Assembly (NCBI RefSeq): GCF_000144625.1
Contig: NC_014376.1
Span: forward strand, 1,550,001 to 1,614,000
From: [Clostridium] saccharolyticum WM1
Lineage (GTDB): Bacteria; Bacillota; Clostridia; Lachnospirales; Lachnospiraceae
DNA: 64,000 bases
Reading direction: 5' to 3'
The notes beneath the pieces were generated by a model. It was given only the letters and a program-made list of their open reading frames with translations, made no database searches and was not told the DNA's origin. Positions 61,516-64,000 of the stretch are shown one piece after another. A program made the position numbers and the translations under genes. Within the stretch, counting starts at the first letter, position 1; every line of letters starts with the position of its first letter.

Positions 61516-62484
61516 ATGTGGGGTATGATAGCAACCTGGCGCATGGCCGTAGAAGGAATTACAAAGGGTGCTGAGATGCTAACCAATAGCGGCAACGCAG
61601 GGGATGCCATCGAGGCAGCCATCCGTCAGGTGGAGGACTTCCCTTATTATAAATCCGTGGGCTACGGCGGACTTCCCAATGAGGAAATGGAAGTGGAATT
61701 GGACGCCGCCTATATGGACGGCGATACACTGGATATAGGAGCCGTGGCAGCCATCAGGGATTTTGCCAATCCGGTGTCCATTGCCAGACGTTTAAGCCGG
61801 GAGAAAGTTAACAGCATGCTGGTGGCTGAGGGGGCCGAGAAGTTTGCCCACAAGGAAGGCTTTGAGCGTAAGAATATGCTGACTGACCGGGCCAGGGCCC
61901 ATTATAAGAAGCGGGTGAAGGAGATGACGGCCCAGGCGGCTGGAAAGGAGCTTAAGCCCTATTCCGGCCATGACACCGTGGGTATGGCCTGCCTGGATAG
62001 AATGGGTAAAATGACGGCAGCCACCTCGACCAGCGGTCTGTTTATGAAAAAAAAGGGAAGGGTAGGAGACTCTCCAATATCCGGTTCCGGATTCTATGCC
62101 GACAGCAGAAAAGGAGCCGCCAGCGCCACCGGCCTGGGAGAGGATCTGATGAAAGGCTGTATTTCTTATGAGATTGTCCGTCTTATGGGAGAGGGGATGC
62201 ATCCTCAGGATGCCTGTGAAACAGCGGTGTACCGCCTGGACAGGGAACTTCGGGAACGCCGGGGCGAAGCAGGCGACATATCTCTTATTGCCATGAATCC
62301 GAAGGGAGAGTGGGGCGTTGCCACAAATATAGAGGGATTTTCCTTTGCAGTGGTCACTGAGGAACTGGAACCCACGGTATACTTAGTAACCCGGGAGCGG
62401 GACGGCCGATGTACTTATGAGAAAGCTTCTGATGAATGGATGGAAAATTATATGAAGACGCGTATGGCGCCTATGGTGGAGTAA
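61516..62484 (+). CDS. Ntn-hydrolase of the glycosylasparaginase / isoaspartyl peptidase family
   Basis: 322-aa proenzyme. Nucleophile Thr154 follows the cleavage point in GHDTVGMACLDRMGKM; TSTSGLFMKKKGRVGDSPISGSGFYAD and GLGEDLMKG complete the active-site region. Autocleavage before Thr154 would give alpha and beta chains. N4-(beta-N-acetylglucosaminyl)-L-asparaginases free Asn from GlcNAc-Asn, fitting an amino-sugar/glycopeptide module. AAAGGAGGTCTTTGC precedes the ATG. No signal peptide, so it acts in the cytoplasm on imported material. Confidence 0.88.
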   Translation: MWGMIATWRMAVEGITKGAEMLTNSGNAGDAIEAAIRQVEDFPYYKSVGYGGLPNEEMEVELDAAYMDGDTLDIGAVAAIRDFANPVSIARRLSREKVNSMLVAEGAEKFAHKEGFERKNMLTDRARAHYKKRVKEMTAQAAGKELKPYSGHDTVGMACLDRMGKMTAATSTSGLFMKKKGRVGDSPISGSGFYADSRKGAASATGLGEDLMKGCISYEIVRLMGEGMHPQDACETAVYRLDRELRERRGEAGDISLIAMNPKGEWGVATNIEGFSFAVVTEELEPTVYLVTRERDGRCTYEKASDEWMENYMKTRMAPMVE

Positions 62485-62487
62485 GGT

Positions 62488-63645
62488 ATGGAATACGGAC
62501 AGATGGAAAATGAATCAGATAAAATAATTCTGGACTGGGTGGACCGGCTGAAGGACCGGTTCATCCCCAGTGTCCTGGAGCTGGTGCGCATTGACAGTGT
62601 GGAAAGGGAGGCTTATGATGGCGCTCCCTTTGGCAGGGAAGTGAAGCGTGCCTTGGAATGCGCCCTGGACATCAGCAGACAGCTGGGGTTTGACACGGTG
62701 AACCTGGATCATTATATGGGCTATGCCCAGTATGGCAGAGGAGAAAACTATGTCTGCGCCATTGGTCATGTGGATGTGGTTCCGGCAGGAGAAGGCTGGA
62801 AGCATCCGCCCTTCAGCGGTTATACGGAGAACGGAGTGATATACAGCAGGGGAGTGCTGGATAATAAAGGGCCGATTATGGCCTGCCTCTATGGTCTGGC
62901 CGCTATTAAGGAGGCAGGAATTTCCCTTAAGAATCCGGTGCGTATCATCTTCGGATGCGACGAAGAAACCGGGTTTGAGGACCTGAAATATTATCTTTCC
63001 AAGGAGAAACCGCCTCTTTATGGTTTTACACCGGACTGTAAGTATCCGGTGGTGTACAGTGAGCGGGGCAGGGCACTGGTGCGGATCACAGGAAGTCTTA
63101 AGCAGCTGGAAGGATTTTTTGAGTTTGTAAATAAATATTTTATAGGAGCCAGGAATACAGGAGACCGGCTGGGGATTGACTTTAGTCACCAGGAATATGG
63201 AGTGATGGAGATGCGGGGATATAAGCTGGGCGTGGCTTCAGACCGTTTCAGCGGCAAGAGACAGGCAGCCTTTGATGTCACCTTAAGTTATCCGGGAGGA
63301 GTCACCATAGAAGAAATCATGAAACGGATCTGCAATAAGGCAGAGGCAGAGGGGCTTATTGCTCAGCTGGTTCATAATTATGATCCGGTAGTATTTCCAA
63401 AGGACACACCCATGGTAAAAGCCATGCAGGAGAGTTATGAACGGGTCACTGGACTTGACGGCACCCCTGTAACCACCACCGGGGGGACTTATGCCAAGGC
63501 CATGCCGGGCATTGTCCCCTTTGGTCCAAGCTTTCCGGGTCAGAAAGGCATCAGCCACAATCCCAATGAATGGATGAGTGTGGATGATCTGATGACCAAT
63601 GCAAAGGTCTATGCACTGGCTCTGTACCGCCTGGGACAATTATAA
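62488..63645 (+). CDS. PepV/Sapep-type metal-dependent dipeptidase (M20)
   Basis: 385-aa M20 peptidase with metal ligands in AIGHVDVVPAGEGW, SRGVLDNKGP and FGCDEETGFEDL, plus the C-terminal GTYAKAMPGIVPFGPSFPGQ and GISHNPNEWMSVDDL. Family length is usually 440-470 aa; the lid region is shorter here. It cleaves dipeptides, perhaps the peptide part of the glycopeptide handled by the preceding enzymes. Its start is three bases after the previous stop. Confidence 0.88.
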   Translation: MEYGQMENESDKIILDWVDRLKDRFIPSVLELVRIDSVEREAYDGAPFGREVKRALECALDISRQLGFDTVNLDHYMGYAQYGRGENYVCAIGHVDVVPAGEGWKHPPFSGYTENGVIYSRGVLDNKGPIMACLYGLAAIKEAGISLKNPVRIIFGCDEETGFEDLKYYLSKEKPPLYGFTPDCKYPVVYSERGRALVRITGSLKQLEGFFEFVNKYFIGARNTGDRLGIDFSHQEYGVMEMRGYKLGVASDRFSGKRQAAFDVTLSYPGGVTIEEIMKRICNKAEAEGLIAQLVHNYDPVVFPKDTPMVKAMQESYERVTGLDGTPVTTTGGTYAKAMPGIVPFGPSFPGQKGISHNPNEWMSVDDLMTNAKVYALALYRLGQL

Positions 63646-63663
63646 GAGATGGAGGACACAAGG

Positions 63664-63780
63664 ATGTTGGTAATTTGCAGCAGCAGCTGCTATGATGCTT
63701 CCGGCAAGGACCGGATTGCAGACTCTGCCACCGATTGGAATGTGGTACTTCAAGAGCGTATGGGTGAACAGGGGAGATAG
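63664..63780 (+). CDS. Small ORF of 38 codons
   Basis: Starts MLVICSSSCYDASGKDRIAD, with GATGGAGGACACAAGG upstream. It lies 18 bases after the dipeptidase and four bases before the YitT gene, so it is in step with the operon. No family recognised; may be a small protein or a gene remnant. Confidence 0.35.
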   Translation: MLVICSSSCYDASGKDRIADSATDWNVVLQERMGEQGR

Positions 63781-63784
63781 GGCA

Positions 63785-64000
63785 ATGCTTTCAAAATACA
63801 AGAAAAATGTGATGGTCCGAAGACTGATAACCATTGGGGCAGTGATTGCATCGGCTTTTCTTCAGACCTATGTCATCCAGGTTTTCATCCGGCCTGCCAG
63901 CTTACTCTCCAGCGGATTTACCGGAGTGGCTATCCTGATTGACCGGATCGCCTCCCTGTACGGCCGCAATATCTCCACATCCTTTGGGATGCTGGCTTTA
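63785..64000 (+). CDS. YitT-family membrane protein, N-terminal part
   Basis: First 72 codons; runs off the right edge. MLSKYKKNVMVRRLITIGAV leads into a first membrane helix, then FIRPASLLSSGFTGVAIL, the DUF161/YitT signature with a second helix. Full-length relatives (~280-300 aa) carry a C-terminal DUF2179 domain and are of unknown transport function. GGGGAGATAGGGCA precedes the ATG. Confidence 0.8.
   Translation, partial: MLSKYKKNVMVRRLITIGAVIASAFLQTYVIQVFIRPASLLSSGFTGVAILIDRIASLYGRNISTSFGMLAL

Overview
The window looks like chromosomal DNA of an anaerobic, gut-type Clostridia species, most likely Lachnospiraceae (Clostridium/Lacrimispora/Enterocloster-like). The reasons are moderate GC, strong AGGAGG-type ribosome binding sites with several TTG/GTG starts, a Firmicutes-type ethanolamine microcompartment operon, many GntR/ROK/PRD-PTS regulators, and a choline-binding-repeat surface protein. 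No rRNA, tRNA, CRISPR array, transposase or integrase was seen.

Layout. (1) 1-10.8 kb: 5' end of a GT4 glycosyltransferase (minus), a Y-family polymerase/YolD pair, a 1374-aa modular surface protein, a LytS-type sensor kinase with a LytTR response regulator, and an HTH protein closed by an 18-bp terminator hairpin. (2) 10.9-15.6 kb (minus): YtcJ-like amidohydrolase, NhaC-family antiporter and FGGY kinase as one operon. (3) 15.8-33.4 kb (plus): a large island for Amadori (glycated amino acid) compounds. It holds an Frl-type set (permease FrlA, kinase FrlD in two copies, SIS deglycase FrlB, epimerase FrlC in two copies) and, behind its own promoter, a Gfr-type set (mannose-family PTS EIIA/B/C/D between two SIS-domain deglycases). 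Interspersed are four GntR/UTRA regulators, a BtpA-family protein, an SGNH hydrolase, an amidohydrolase and a YjbQ-family protein. (4) 33.7-36.4 kb: ROK regulator, transaldolase/FSA-like aldolase, RidA protein. (5) 36.6-41.1 kb: TetR regulator divergent from an aconitase-X large/small pair and an old-yellow-enzyme-type Fe-S flavoprotein. (6) 41.3-55.0 kb: an 18-gene ethanolamine microcompartment operon, eutS-P-(pduO-type ATR)-G-S-A-B-C-L-K-E-M-(eutT-like)-pduL/eutD-(hypothetical)-N-H-Q. No EutVW two-component pair is in the window. (7) 55.3-64 kb: an HPr-like protein, MupG-type 6-phosphomuramidase, PRD/PTS regulator, lactose/cellobiose-type PTS EIIA/B/C, GrdB-related protein, glycosylasparaginase-type Ntn hydrolase, PepV-type dipeptidase and the start of a YitT protein. 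This looks like a module for amino-sugar/glycopeptide fragments.

How the parts fit. In region 3, compounds would enter unphosphorylated through FrlA and be phosphorylated by FrlD, or be phosphorylated during PTS uptake. SIS deglycases then split the 6-phosphates to glucose-6-phosphate and amine. All three SIS proteins keep a Glu and His 16 residues apart, the spacing of the GlmS isomerase catalytic pair. The two first promoters of the island are near copies and share an inverted element just after the -10 box, a candidate GntR operator. In region 6, ethanolamine is imported by EutH, split by EutBC (B12 supplied by the adenosyltransferase, reactivated by EutA), and acetaldehyde goes to ethanol (EutG) or acetyl-CoA (EutE) and acetyl phosphate (PduL) inside a shell of EutS/L/K/M/N. 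In region 7, two near-identical 19-bp palindromes sit upstream of mupG and of the PTS genes and probably bind the PRD regulator encoded between them.

Most notable: the combined Frl+Gfr island and its duplicated promoter; an HPr homologue with Ser46 replaced by Asp; the 19-bp palindrome pair; a microcompartment shell protein with a C-terminal SAP/Rho-N-like segment; a EutT-like protein lacking the Cys motif; and an aconitase-X/enoate-reductase operon.
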